64,000 bases of DNA from Bordetella genomosp. 4 (lineage in GTDB: Bacteria > Pseudomonadota > Gammaproteobacteria > Burkholderiales > Burkholderiaceae_B). Both the position numbers and the translations under genes were made by a program. How positions within the stretch are numbered: the first letter of the stretch is position 1; every line of letters begins with the position of its first letter. The notes under the pieces are model-generated. The model did no database searches. It was given only the letters and a program-made list of their open reading frames with translations, and had not been told where the DNA came from. Shown in pieces: positions 1 to 9,800 of the stretch. The stretch is from positions 434,001 to 498,000 of the forward strand of contig NZ_NEVQ01000022.1 of the NCBI RefSeq assembly GCF_002261185.1. The letters run 5' to 3'.

Positions 1-2814
1 AACCTGATTCAGGCGTCAGAAACGGCCGAGGAAGCCGCGCAGCTCGCCCAATGGTTCGAGCACCAGTGGGCAGCCTTGCGAACTGCTGCTTCAACCGACT
101 CCGAGGGTCAGGGAGAAGAGCGCGAATCCGTTCTTGAGGCGTTGCGAGCCCTTGGCGAGCACCGCGATCCATACACCGTCTACACGCTGATATTGCATCA
201 CCTGTTTGGTGATAGCGGTGACGAAATGGACGAGGACCGAATCGTCAAGTCCGCTACCGGTATCCGCAATACGGTGGTGTGGAAGAAGCTGTTCAAGTTC
301 CAGCGTGATGGCGTAGTTGGCGCCATTGACAAGCTGAACCGCTTTGGTGGTTGCATCATCGCGGACAGCGTCGGCCTCGGTAAAACCTTCGAAGCTCTGG
401 CGATCATCAAGTACCACGAGCTGCGCAACGACCGTGTTCTGGTGCTGGCGCCGAAGCGTCTGCGCGACAACTGGACACTCTACAAAGCCAACGACAAGCG
501 CAACATTCTCGCGGCGGACCGCTTCAACTACGACGTCCTGAACCACACCGATCTGTCACGGGACGGCGGCACCTCCGGCGACATCGATCTGTCGCACGTG
601 AACTGGGGCAACTACGACCTGGTGGTGATCGACGAGTCGCACAACTTCCGCAACAAGGCGACACACAAGGGCAAGGAGTCACGCTACGACCGCCTGATGC
701 GTCGGATCATCAGGGAAGGGGTCAAGACCCGCGTCCTCATGCTGTCGGCCACGCCGGTCAACAACCGGCTTGCAGACTTGCGCAACCAGATCGCCTTTGT
801 CACCGAAGGTGATGACACCGCCCTGCTGGAACACGGCATCGCCAGTATCGAGGCGACCACCCGCAAAGCCCAGGCCCAGTTCAACCGCTGGTTGGCGATG
901 GACGAGTCCGAAAAAACGCCGTCGAAGCTGGTTGAAATGTTGGGGTTCGACTATTTCACGCTGCTGGATCACCTCACCATCGCCCGCTCGCGGCGGCACA
1001 TCGAGAAATACTACGGCACCAGTGAGACTGGCCGTTTCCCAAATCGCCTTCCGCCAATCAACATCAAGGCGGATGTTGACCTCGCCGGCGAGTTCCGCGC
1101 CATCCGCGACATCAATCTGGAAATCCGCCGCCTCACTCTGGCCAGTTATGCGCCGCTGCGCTATGTCCTGCCACACAAGCAGGCGGCTTATGACGCCAAG
1201 TACAGCACCCAGGTTCGCGGTGGCGAGGGCTTCTTCCGCCAGGTGGACCGTGAAGAGAGCCTGATTCACCTGCTTCGCGTCAATGTGCTCAAACGCATGG
1301 AAAGCGCGGTGTCGTCCTTCGCGCTGACGGTCCAAAGGCAGCTCAGGGATGTGGAAGCCACGCTGGCCCATATTGAATCGCACACAGACGAGCTCGAAGA
1401 AATCGACATCGCCGATGTCGACATAGACGATCCGGCTTTCGAGGCGCTGTTCGTCGGGCGCAAGGTCAAGGTGTTGCTCGGTGACGTTGACCTGATTCGC
1501 TGGAAACAGGATTTGATCGAGGACCGCAACCGGCTGGCCACACTGCTGGCGGCAGCCAAACAAGTCGATGCCGCGCGTGACGCAAAACTGGCCGCGCTGC
1601 GCCAGATGATCGAAGACAAGTGCCGCCACCCCATCAACACACTGGATGGAAGGAGCAACCAGAAAATCATCGTCTTCACCGCCTTCTCGGACACCGCGCA
1701 CTACCTCTACGAGCAGCTCGCCCCCTGGGTCAAAAGCACGCTGGGCATTGACGCCGCGCTGGTGACCGGCAGCGCCGGCATTCAGACCACCGTGCCCGGC
1801 TTGCGCAAGAGCATGAGCGGCGTGTTGTCGGCGTTCGCCCCGCGTGCCAAGGAACGCCCCGAAGAGCTCGCTGCGGAAGGCGAGATCGATTTGCTCATTG
1901 CCACCGACTGCATTTCCGAAGGCCAGAACCTGCAAGACTGCGACTGGCTGATCAACTACGACATCCACTGGAACCCGGTGCGCATCATCCAGCGCTTTGG
2001 TCGTATCGACCGTATTGGCTCACCCAACCAGTGCATCCAGCTGGTCAACTTCTGGCCCAACATGGAACTGGAGGAGTACATCAATCTGGAGCAGCGGGTC
2101 AGCGGCCGTATGGTGCTGCTCGACATCTCCGCCACCGGCGAGGAAAACCTGATCGAGCAGCAATCCGGCAACCCGATGAACGATCTGGAGTACCGGCGCA
2201 AGCAATTGCTCAAGCTGCAGGACACGGTCATCGACATGGAGGATCTGTCCACCGGGGTATCGATTACCGACCTGACCCTGACCGATTTCCGCATCGATCT
2301 GGCGCAGTACCTGAAGGCACACCCCGGCAAACTTGATACCCAGCCGCTCGGCGCCTATGCCGTCACGACCTCCCTGGATGCCGATATTCCGCCGGGCGTG
2401 ATCTTTTGCCTGCAAGCCTGTGGTCCGGCGGCCGACAAAGCCAAAGAGTCTGACTACCCCTTGGCACCGCATTACCTCGTTCATGTCGGTGATGACGGCG
2501 CCGTATTGCTGCCTTACCCCCAGGCCAAGCGCATCCTGGATCGCCTCAAGCGCCTGGCACTGGGGCGCGAACGGCCGGATGACAGTGCCTGCGCGCGCTT
2601 CGACAAGGCGACAAAAAGCGGTGAGGACATGCGCCACGCCCAGAAGCTGCTCGCGGCGGCCGTGGCATCCGTCGCCGGCAAGCATGAGGAACGGGCCGTT
2701 GCCAGCCTCTTCACACCTGGCGGCACGCACGCCATGAAAGGCGAGTTCGCTGGCAGTGACGACTTCGAGGTGGTGGCATTTCTCGTCGTGCTGCCCGAGC
2801 ATGAAGCGGCATGA
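1..2814 (+). CDS. SNF2/RapA-like helicase of a type III R-M cluster, 5' end outside window
   Basis: A superfamily 2 DNA translocase. The frame is open from base 1 (N-L-I-Q-A-S...), so the true start lies left of the window; a TTG at base 76 is only the first start-like codon. Motifs visible in order: ADSVGLGKT (Walker A, near base 360), VVIDESHNF (DExH box, near base 625), LSATPVNN (motif III, near base 740), ATDCISEGQNLQ and QRFGRIDRIG (motifs V and VI, 1900-2010). This spacing is that of RapA/SNF2 proteins. The first visible residues resemble the linker after a phospholipase-D-like domain in some helicases of this kind, but that domain cannot be seen here. The last codons overlap DUF4391 in an ATGA, implying translational coupling. 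Role inferred: DNA translocation or remodelling partner of the adjacent Mod/Res pair. Confidence 0.85.
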   Translation, partial: NLIQASETAEEAAQLAQWFEHQWAALRTAASTDSEGQGEERESVLEALRALGEHRDPYTVYTLILHHLFGDSGDEMDEDRIVKSATGIRNTVVWKKLFKFQRDGVVGAIDKLNRFGGCIIADSVGLGKTFEALAIIKYHELRNDRVLVLAPKRLRDNWTLYKANDKRNILAADRFNYDVLNHTDLSRDGGTSGDIDLSHVNWGNYDLVVIDESHNFRNKATHKGKESRYDRLMRRIIREGVKTRVLMLSATPVNNRLADLRNQIAFVTEGDDTALLEHGIASIEATTRKAQAQFNRWLAMDESEKTPSKLVEMLGFDYFTLLDHLTIARSRRHIEKYYGTSETGRFPNRLPPINIKADVDLAGEFRAIRDINLEIRRLTLASYAPLRYVLPHKQAAYDAKYSTQVRGGEGFFRQVDREESLIHLLRVNVLKRMESAVSSFALTVQRQLRDVEATLAHIESHTDELEEIDIADVDIDDPAFEALFVGRKVKVLLGDVDLIRWKQDLIEDRNRLATLLAAAKQVDAARDAKLAALRQMIEDKCRHPINTLDGRSNQKIIVFTAFSDTAHYLYEQLAPWVKSTLGIDAALVTGSAGIQTTVPGLRKSMSGVLSAFAPRAKERPEELAAEGEIDLLIATDCISEGQNLQDCDWLINYDIHWNPVRIIQRFGRIDRIGSPNQCIQLVNFWPNMELEEYINLEQRVSGRMVLLDISATGEENLIEQQSGNPMNDLEYRRKQLLKLQDTVIDMEDLSTGVSITDLTLTDFRIDLAQYLKAHPGKLDTQPLGAYAVTTSLDADIPPGVIFCLQACGPAADKAKESDYPLAPHYLVHVGDDGAVLLPYPQAKRILDRLKRLALGRERPDDSACARFDKATKSGEDMRHAQKLLAAAVASVAGKHEERAVASLFTPGGTHAMKGEFAGSDDFEVVAFLVVLPEHEAA

Positions 2815-3614
2815 CAATGGCAACATCGCGCGCGCTTTATGATGCTTTACAACTGCCCGACAGCGCACGGGTAGATCAGCGGGTTCCCAAGAAGCTGTTG
2901 CTGGAGAACGCTGCTTCCACCGCATCCGACAAACGCCTGATCACGGATGCCATTGAAGAAATCCAGTGGCTTGCCGCACTCAAGCCCAACACCATTGGCG
3001 TACCCAGCTACCGGGATACGCAGCGTGAGTACCTGGAAATCGCCGTACTGGCCGTGACCCTGCGTGGCACCGTCAAGCCTGCCAGGCTCGCTCGCCTTGC
3101 CGAATTGGTGCATAGGGCAGTGCCGTATCCCGTCTTGCTGCTGATGGAAGGACAGGCATTGACGCTCTCGCTGGCGCACAAGCGCTGGGCGCAGAACGAG
3201 GCAGGCAAGGTCGTGCTCGATAGCGATGCAGTGTTGCTAGCGTTGTCCCGCGTAACTGAGGATGTCACCGGGGAGGAAGACGCAATCGCACCCGAAATCG
3301 AGAGTGCCTTTGTGCAGTCCCTGTCAATTGCATGTCAACCCCAGGCCACGCTGCACGCCCTCTATCAAGGCTGGGTGGATTGCATGCAGGCCTTGCTCGC
3401 CGCCCGGTTGACGGGAAGCTACCAAACCCCGGCAACCCCGGAGCAGGCTGCGGCGCGTCGGCAAGCCTTGGCTGATTGTGAGCGGCTGGAGGCTGAAGTC
3501 AGCCGTCTGCGGGCGCAAGCAGCGAAAGAAAAACAAATAGCGCGTCAGGTGGAACTGAACCTGACGCTCAAGCGCGTGCAGGCCGAGCTGGCCACCGCGC
3601 GCCAACAACTTTGA
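2811..3614 (+). CDS. DUF4391 domain protein
   Basis: A 267-residue protein matching what I recognise as the DUF4391 family, often found next to SNF2-like helicases and type III methyltransferases. Its biochemical role is not established, and I see no confident catalytic motif. The first ~150 residues are a mixed alpha/beta region; the last ~45, rich in E, R, Q and L, look like a coiled coil suited to protein-protein contact. The ATG overlaps the helicase stop (ATGA); a second ATG at 2817 is possible. mod begins about 10 bases after the stop, so helicase, DUF4391 and mod read as one operon. A scaffold or specificity accessory to the helicase is a reasonable guess only. Confidence 0.8.
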   Translation: MTMATSRALYDALQLPDSARVDQRVPKKLLLENAASTASDKRLITDAIEEIQWLAALKPNTIGVPSYRDTQREYLEIAVLAVTLRGTVKPARLARLAELVHRAVPYPVLLLMEGQALTLSLAHKRWAQNEAGKVVLDSDAVLLALSRVTEDVTGEEDAIAPEIESAFVQSLSIACQPQATLHALYQGWVDCMQALLAARLTGSYQTPATPEQAAARRQALADCERLEAEVSRLRAQAAKEKQIARQVELNLTLKRVQAELATARQQL

Positions 3615-3624
3615 AGATTGAAGA

Positions 3625-5520
3625 ATGACGGAGAGCATCATGGAAAAGATCACGGCAGCCAGCCCCGAGGCCCAGTCCGCCGACCTGGTGGCGGGCAATA
3701 TAGAGCAGCTCAAGGCCCTGTTTCCGGAACTCATTACTGAAGGTCCGAACGGAACGGCGGTAAACGTGGATGTGCTCAAGGCGTTGGTGGGTGACCATAC
3801 CGTCACCGATGCCGACGAAAAATACGGCCTCAACTGGCACGGCAAGCGCCGCGCACGGCAACTGGCGCTGACTCCGAGCACCGGCACCCTGCGCCCCTGC
3901 CCCGAGGAGAGCGTGGATTGGGACACCACCCAGAACCTGATGATCGAAGGTGACAACCTGGAAGTGCTCAAGCTGCTGCAGAAGAGCTATGCCGGCAAGG
4001 TCAAGCTGATCTACATCGACCCGCCGTACAACACCGGCAAGGACTTTGTGTATCCGGACAACTTCCAGGACAACATCAAGAACTATCTGGAGCTGACCGG
4101 GCAGGTCGAAGGCGGGCAGAAGATCAGCAGCAATACCGAAGCCAGTGGCCGGTTCCATACCGACTGGCTGAATATGATGTTTCCGAGATTGAAGCTGGCG
4201 AGGAACTTCCTTCGTGATGATGGCGTTTTTGCTGCCACGATTGATGATGGAGAAGTTGCGAATCTTAGAAAGATGTGTGATGAAGTTTTTGGCGAGGAGA
4301 ATTTTGTTGCCAATATTATTTGGCAGAAAAAGTACGGTGCCGCCAATGATGCAAAGTACCTATCAGACATGCATGATCATATTCTTCTGTACTGCCGAAA
4401 TAAGGAAAATTGGAGACCCAATTTATTTCCGCGACCAGAAGAGCTGAATGCCAAATATACTAATCCAGACAATGATCCAAGAGGACCTTGGTACCCTACC
4501 AACCTTTCTGTGAAGACATATTCTGCATCTAATGATTATGTGATTACATCTCCTGCGGGGCTTGAGTTTTCGCCACCCCCAAGTCGTGCTTGGGTTGTTA
4601 GCAAGTCTCGCTACGAGGAACTCTTTGCAGATGGAAGAATCTCCTTTGGAAAAGATGGAAAGTCACGGCCATACCTAAAGACGTTTCTTTCGGAAGTTCA
4701 GCAAGGGATTGTTCCTACGACAATCTGGCTTCACGAAGATGCTGGACACAATATCGAAGGGAAAAGCCTCATTCGTGAAATGTTTGGCGATGAAGCAAGT
4801 GTTTTTGATACTCCAAAGCCTGTCAGGTTGATAGAGCGCCTAATAACAATGTGTGAAAGCGATCACCATCAAGACATTGTTATGGACTTTTTTGCGGGTT
4901 CAGGAACGACTGCACATGCGGTTCTAAAGCAGAACTCACAAGACATGGGGAGACGGCGATATGTTCTTGTGCAAATACCAGAGCCGTTGGAAAAGCTGGG
5001 TTATAAATCAATTGCTGATGTAACAAAGGAGCGCCTCCGTCGCGCTGCGGCTAAAGTCAAAGCAGACAGCCCCGTGTTTGCCGGTGACTGTGGCTTCCGC
5101 GTCTTCAAGCTTGACCACTCCAATATCCGCGCCTGGAACCCCAACCCGGCGGATCTGGAAGCCTCGTTGTTCGACCATCAGGATCACTTGCTCGAAGGTC
5201 GCTCCGAGGCGGACGTGCTTTACGAACTGCTGCTCAAGCTAGGCCTCGACCTGTGCGTGCCCATCGAGCAGCGCACCATCGCGGGCCGTGAGGTGCATTC
5301 CGTGGGTGGCGGCGTCTTGATGACCTGTCTTGCCGAGCAGATTACCCGCGAGCAGGTGGAGCCGCTGGCCCAAGGCATTATCGACTGGCACGAGGAACTG
5401 GCGCCCGCCGGTGACACGACCTGCGTGTTCCGCGACAGCGCCTTTGAAAACGATGTCGCCAAGACCAACCTCGCCGCCATTCTGGAGCAGCACGGCATCC
5501 AGAACGTGCGTAGTCTGTGA
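3625..5520 (+). CDS. mod: Type III-like DNA adenine methyltransferase (Mod)
   Basis: A site-specific N6-adenine methyltransferase of the beta class. The catalytic motif IDPPYNTG is at about residues 131-138 and the S-adenosylmethionine motif DFFAGSGTT at about 419-427. This order (DPPY first) and the 631-residue length fit type III Mod subunits. The segment between the motifs holds the target recognition domain. It is clearly AT-richer (about 4200-5040) than either flank, which suggests it was exchanged by recombination. Two starts are possible: ATG at 3625 or ATG at 3640, the latter preceded by a GGAGAG. It lies between DUF4391 and fic, with res further down, and should both protect host DNA and set the recognition sequence used by Res. 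Confidence 0.92.
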   Translation: MTESIMEKITAASPEAQSADLVAGNIEQLKALFPELITEGPNGTAVNVDVLKALVGDHTVTDADEKYGLNWHGKRRARQLALTPSTGTLRPCPEESVDWDTTQNLMIEGDNLEVLKLLQKSYAGKVKLIYIDPPYNTGKDFVYPDNFQDNIKNYLELTGQVEGGQKISSNTEASGRFHTDWLNMMFPRLKLARNFLRDDGVFAATIDDGEVANLRKMCDEVFGEENFVANIIWQKKYGAANDAKYLSDMHDHILLYCRNKENWRPNLFPRPEELNAKYTNPDNDPRGPWYPTNLSVKTYSASNDYVITSPAGLEFSPPPSRAWVVSKSRYEELFADGRISFGKDGKSRPYLKTFLSEVQQGIVPTTIWLHEDAGHNIEGKSLIREMFGDEASVFDTPKPVRLIERLITMCESDHHQDIVMDFFAGSGTTAHAVLKQNSQDMGRRRYVLVQIPEPLEKLGYKSIADVTKERLRRAAAKVKADSPVFAGDCGFRVFKLDHSNIRAWNPNPADLEASLFDHQDHLLEGRSEADVLYELLLKLGLDLCVPIEQRTIAGREVHSVGGGVLMTCLAEQITREQVEPLAQGIIDWHEELAPAGDTTCVFRDSAFENDVAKTNLAAILEQHGIQNVRSL

Positions 5521-5531
5521 GGGGCCAGATG

Positions 5532-6647
5532 ATGCAGCCTTATGTGCCCGATAGCTTGCCACTGGATAATCTGGATTACCGCCTGTTGTTGCCGCTGGTT
5601 GGGCAGGCCAACGCCGCGCTCGCCCGATATGACGGTTTGTTACAGGGCATTCCCAACCCGGCGGTGATGCTGTCACCACTGACTACACAAGAAGCCGTGT
5701 TGTCTTCAAAAATTGAGGGCACCCAGGCAACCGTGGACGAGGTACTGGAACAGGAAGCTGGCTTGCTCAAGGAGGGTGAGAAGTATCAGGATATTCAGGA
5801 AATCTCCAATTACCGCCAGGCCTTGTTCAGGGCCCGCGAATACCTGCTCGACTACCCCATTCGATTGGGTTTCGTCTGTGAGCTGCACCGTATCTTGATG
5901 AGCAGCGTACGCGGCCAGGATAAAACCCCGGGCGAGTTCCGGCGTGACCAGAACTGGATTGGCCGTCAAGGATGCACCCTGGAGCAGGCGACTTTTGTCC
6001 CACCTAACCCCTTGCAGCTTTTGGATTATTTACAGGCATGGGAGCAGTATCTTGACCATGATGACGTGGATTTTCTGATCCAGACTGCCATTGTCCATGC
6101 ACAGTTTGAGTTACTGCACCCATTCAAAGACGGTAATGGGCGCATTGGCCGCATCCTGATTCCGCTATTCCTGTACCAAAAGCGGGCACTGTCGCAGCCG
6201 ATGTTTTATCTCTCCGAGTATCTCGAGAATCACCGGGAAGAGTATTACCAGCGGCTCAAGGCAATCTCTGCCGAGCAGGACTGGGATGGCTGGATTGCCT
6301 TCTTTTTACGCGCCACCATCGAGCAGGCCGGACAGAACATCGGACGGGTAGAGGCGATCAAGTCGCTTTATGATGAGATGAAAATCGCTATTCAGGAAAC
6401 CACGCGTTCGCAATATTCCGTGCACTTGCTGGACGCCATCTTCAGCAAGCCCATCTTCCGTACTTCAGATCTGGCACAAAAGCTGGTTGCCGAATACGGC
6501 ATTCACGAAAAAACCGCCCCGGCACTGTTACGGCAATTACGCGATGCCGGCATTTTGCGGGAGTTGCAAGCGGGCAGTGGCCGCCGCGCCGCGACCCTTT
6601 GTTTCCCTCGGTTGATTAATCTGGCCGAGGGGCGGGAGGTACTATGA
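5532..6647 (+). CDS. Fic family AMP-transferase-like protein inside the R-M cluster
   Basis: A Fic-domain protein of about 372 residues with a Fic_N-type amino-terminal domain, the Fic core and a C-terminal winged helix. The active-site loop HPFKDGNGRIGR (about residues 196-207) is complete, so nucleotide transfer to a target hydroxyl (usually AMPylation) is expected. The N-terminal SSKIEG fits the [S/T]xxxE[G/N] inhibitory motif of self-inhibited (class II) Fic proteins. GTG 5517, ATG 5529 and ATG 5532 are all in frame; 5532 sits best behind GAGGGG at 5519-5524. The gene begins at the mod stop, so it is probably cotranscribed with mod, but a hairpin follows it. It may be a regulator or abortive-infection arm of the cluster, or a passenger. 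Target unknown. Confidence 0.88.
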   Translation: MQPYVPDSLPLDNLDYRLLLPLVGQANAALARYDGLLQGIPNPAVMLSPLTTQEAVLSSKIEGTQATVDEVLEQEAGLLKEGEKYQDIQEISNYRQALFRAREYLLDYPIRLGFVCELHRILMSSVRGQDKTPGEFRRDQNWIGRQGCTLEQATFVPPNPLQLLDYLQAWEQYLDHDDVDFLIQTAIVHAQFELLHPFKDGNGRIGRILIPLFLYQKRALSQPMFYLSEYLENHREEYYQRLKAISAEQDWDGWIAFFLRATIEQAGQNIGRVEAIKSLYDEMKIAIQETTRSQYSVHLLDAIFSKPIFRTSDLAQKLVAEYGIHEKTAPALLRQLRDAGILRELQAGSGRRAATLCFPRLINLAEGREVL

Positions 6648-6666
6648 GTTATTTGAGTAGCGTCAG

Positions 6667-6700
6667 GACTCCACAAAATCATTTGTGGAGTCTATTTTCA
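6667..6700 (+). terminator. Probable intrinsic terminator after fic
   Basis: Perfect 11-bp inverted repeat GACTCCACAAA / TTTGTGGAGTC (6667-6677 and 6682-6692) with a 4-base loop, followed by TATTTTC. It starts 20 bases after the fic stop. If functional, it would separate transcription of res from the upstream genes. Confidence 0.6.
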
Positions 6701-6760
6701 ATTTTGCGCTCCGCTAGCGCAGTAGGGGAGCTTGGCAACTCCACAAGTGCCGCCACTGGC

Positions 6761-6795
6761 GTGCAAGACAAAACGGCAGCTCAGCCGTTTTGCAC
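6761..6795 (+). repeat. Bulged inverted repeat in the fic-res spacer
   Basis: AAAACGGC (6770-6777) pairs with GCCGTTTT (6784-6791), and GTGCA (6761-6765) pairs with TGCAC (6791-6795) around a bulge. Smaller palindromes lie on both sides (GCGCT...AGCGC near 6710, CAGCC-GCA-GGCTG near 6795-6807). It lies just before the res ribosome-binding site, so it may affect res expression. Confidence 0.45.
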
Positions 6796-6837
6796 AGCCG
6801 CAGGCTGCCCGCAGGGTGGCATACGGGGAGGTGCGCT

Positions 6838-9800
6838 ATGAAACTTCACTTCGAGCCCAACCTCGACTACCAGATGCAGGCCATTGAGGCCGTGTGCGAC
6901 CTGTTCCGAGGCCAGGAGGTCTGCCGCACCGAGTTCACGGTGACGATGAAGGCGCCGGTGCCGGTGGGGTCGGACCTGTTTCCCGGCACCCAGCCTGAGC
7001 AAATGACGCTGGGCATGGCCGAGTCGGATCTGGGTGTCGGTAACCGCCTGACGTTGCTGGACGATGAACTGCTGAAGAATTTGAATGACGTGCAATTGCG
7101 CGGAGGCCTGCCGCCTTCCAGTTCACTGACTTCCGGCGACTTCACCGTGGAGATGGAAACCGGGACGGGCAAGACCTACGTCTACCTGCGCACAATCTTT
7201 GAGCTGAACAAGCGCTATGGTTTCAGCAAGTTCGTCATTGTGGTGCCCTCGATAGCCATCAAAGAGGGGGTCTACAAGACCCTGCAGATCACCGAGGATC
7301 ACTTCAAGGGGCTCTACGCGGGCGTGCCCTTCGATTACTTCCTGTACGACTCCGGTAAGCTCGGGCAGGTACGCAATTTTGCCACCAGCTCGAACATCCA
7401 GATCATGGTGGTGACAGTGGGCGCCATCAACAAGAAGGACGTGAACAACCTCTACAAAGAGAGCGAGAAGACCGGTGGTGAAAAGCCCATCGATCTGATC
7501 AAGTCTACCCGGCCCATCGTCATCGTGGACGAACCCCAGAGTGTGGATGGTGGCCTTGAGGGGCGAGGCAAAGAGGCTCTGGATGCGATGAATCCACTCT
7601 GCACGCTGCGCTATTCCGCCACCCATGTGGACAAGCACCACATGGTGTATCGCCTCGATGCCGTTGATGCCTATGAGCGCAAGCTGGTCAAGCAGATCGA
7701 GGTGGCCTCGGCGACAGTGGAGGACGCGCACAACAAGCCGTATGTGCGTCTGGTTAAGGTGGAAAATAAGCGTGGCCGCATCAGTGCCAAGGTCGAGTTG
7801 GACAAGCAGACGCCCAGCGGCGTTCAGCGGGTTGAAGTGACGGTCAGCGATGGCGATGATCTTCAGCAGAGTGCTGATGGCCGCGCGATTTACGCTGATT
7901 TTCGGGTGGGCGAAATTCACACGGCCAAGGGCGACGAGTTTATGGAGCTGCGTTACCCCGGTGGCGAAGTGTTCCTGAAGCCGGGTCAAGCCCACGGTGA
8001 TGTGGATGCGCTGGCCGTACAGCGTGAGATGATCCGCCGCACGATTCGCGAGCATCTGGACAAGGAAAAGCGCCTGCGACCGTTGGGTATCAAGGTGCTG
8101 TCTCTGTTTTTTATCGATTCGGTGGACAGGTACCGCCAGTACGATGCGGATGGCCAGCCGGTCAAGGGCGTGTATGCCCAGATATTCGAGGAGGAATATC
8201 GCCGTGCTGCCAAGCTTCCGGCCTACCAGAGTCTCTTCGCCGAGATCGACCTGGACTCCGCCGCAGAGGAAGTGCACAACGGCTATTTCTCCATCGACAA
8301 GAAGGGTGGCTGGACCGACACCGCTGAGAACAATGCGGGCAATCGTGAGAATGCAGAGCGTGCCTACAACCTGATCATGAAGGAGAAGGAAAAACTGCTG
8401 TCCTTCGACACGCCGCTGAAGTTCATCTTCTCCCACTCCGCCCTGAAAGAAGGTTGGGACAACCCGAATGTGTTCCAGATCTGCACCCTGCGCGACATCC
8501 AGACCGAGCGCGAGCGACGTCAGACCATTGGTCGCGGACTGCGGCTGTGCGTTAATCAATCTGGCGAGCGGGTGCGGGGCTTCGACGTCAATACGCTCAC
8601 CGTGATTGCGACCGAGAACTACGAGCAATTTGCCGAGAACCTGCAGAAGGAAATCGAGAAAGACACAGGCATCCGCTTTGGCATCGTGGAGCAGCACCAA
8701 TTTGCCGCCATTGCCGTGACCGGCGCTGATGGGCACGCCGCGCCGCTGGGCATGGAGCAATCGAAGGCTCTGTGGGAGCACTTGAAAGCTGCTGGCCATA
8801 TTGATGCCAAAGGCAAGGTGCAGGATTCACTGAAAACGGCGCTGAAGAACGGCACTTTGGAACTCCCGGCCGAGTTTGATGCGCAGAAGGCTCAGATTGC
8901 CGAAGTCCTGCGCAAGGTGTCCGGCCGGCTGGATATCAAGAATGCCGATGAGCGCAGGCAAGTGCCGCTGCGCAAGGGCAAGGATGGCAAGGCCGTCTAT
9001 CTGAGCGACGATTTCAAGGCGCTGTGGGATCGTATCAAGCACCAGACAACGTACCGCGTGCAGTTCGACAACGCCAAGCTGGTGACGGATTGCATCGCAG
9101 CGTTGCAGAAGGCCCCGGTGATTGCCAAGGCACGGCTGCAATGGCGCAAGGCCGACATCTCTATCGGCAAGGCGGGTGTCGCCGCGACGGAGAAAGCGGG
9201 CGCGGCGACTGTGGTGCTCGACGAAGCGGATATCGAGCTGCCGGATTTGCTGACCGACCTGCAGGACCGCACCCAGCTCACCCGACGCACCATCGTCAGC
9301 ATCCTGACGGGAAGCGGCCGCCTGGACGACTTCAAGCGCAATCCGCAGCAGTTCATCGAATTGACCGCCGAAACCATCAACCGTTGCAAGCGCTTGGCCT
9401 TGGTCGATGGCATCAAGTACCAGAAGCTCGGCGACCAGCATGTCTATGCGCAGGAGCTGTTCGAGAAGGAAGAGCTCACCGGCTATCTCAAGAACATGCT
9501 GCTGGATACCCAGAAGTCGATCTACGAGCACGTGGTGTACGACTCGACCACTGAGCGGGATTTCGCCGATGGGCTGGAGAAGAACAACGCCATCAAGCTC
9601 TACGCCAAGCTGCCAGGCTGGTTCAAAGTGCCCACCCCGCTGGGCACCTACAACCCCGACTGGGCCGTGCTGGTGGAAGAGGACGGCAGCCAGCACCTGT
9701 ACTTTGTGGTGGAAACCAAAAGCAGCCTGTTCACCGACGACCTGCGCGACAAGGAGAGCGCCAAGATCGAATGCGGCAAGGCGCATTTCAAGGCGCTGGC

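Noticed and set aside
679-1968. Long minus-strand frame (429 codons) opposite the helicase
   Set aside because: A GC-rich shadow: the sense strand carries all helicase motifs, and the antisense product has no recognisable features.
6644-6841. 65-codon + strand frame between fic and res
   Set aside because: It consists of the hairpin spacer read through; composition follows the inverted repeats rather than protein constraints.
7123-8799. 558-codon minus-strand frame opposite res
   Set aside because: Same reason: the sense strand encodes an intact Res with all motifs; the antisense frame is a codon-bias shadow.
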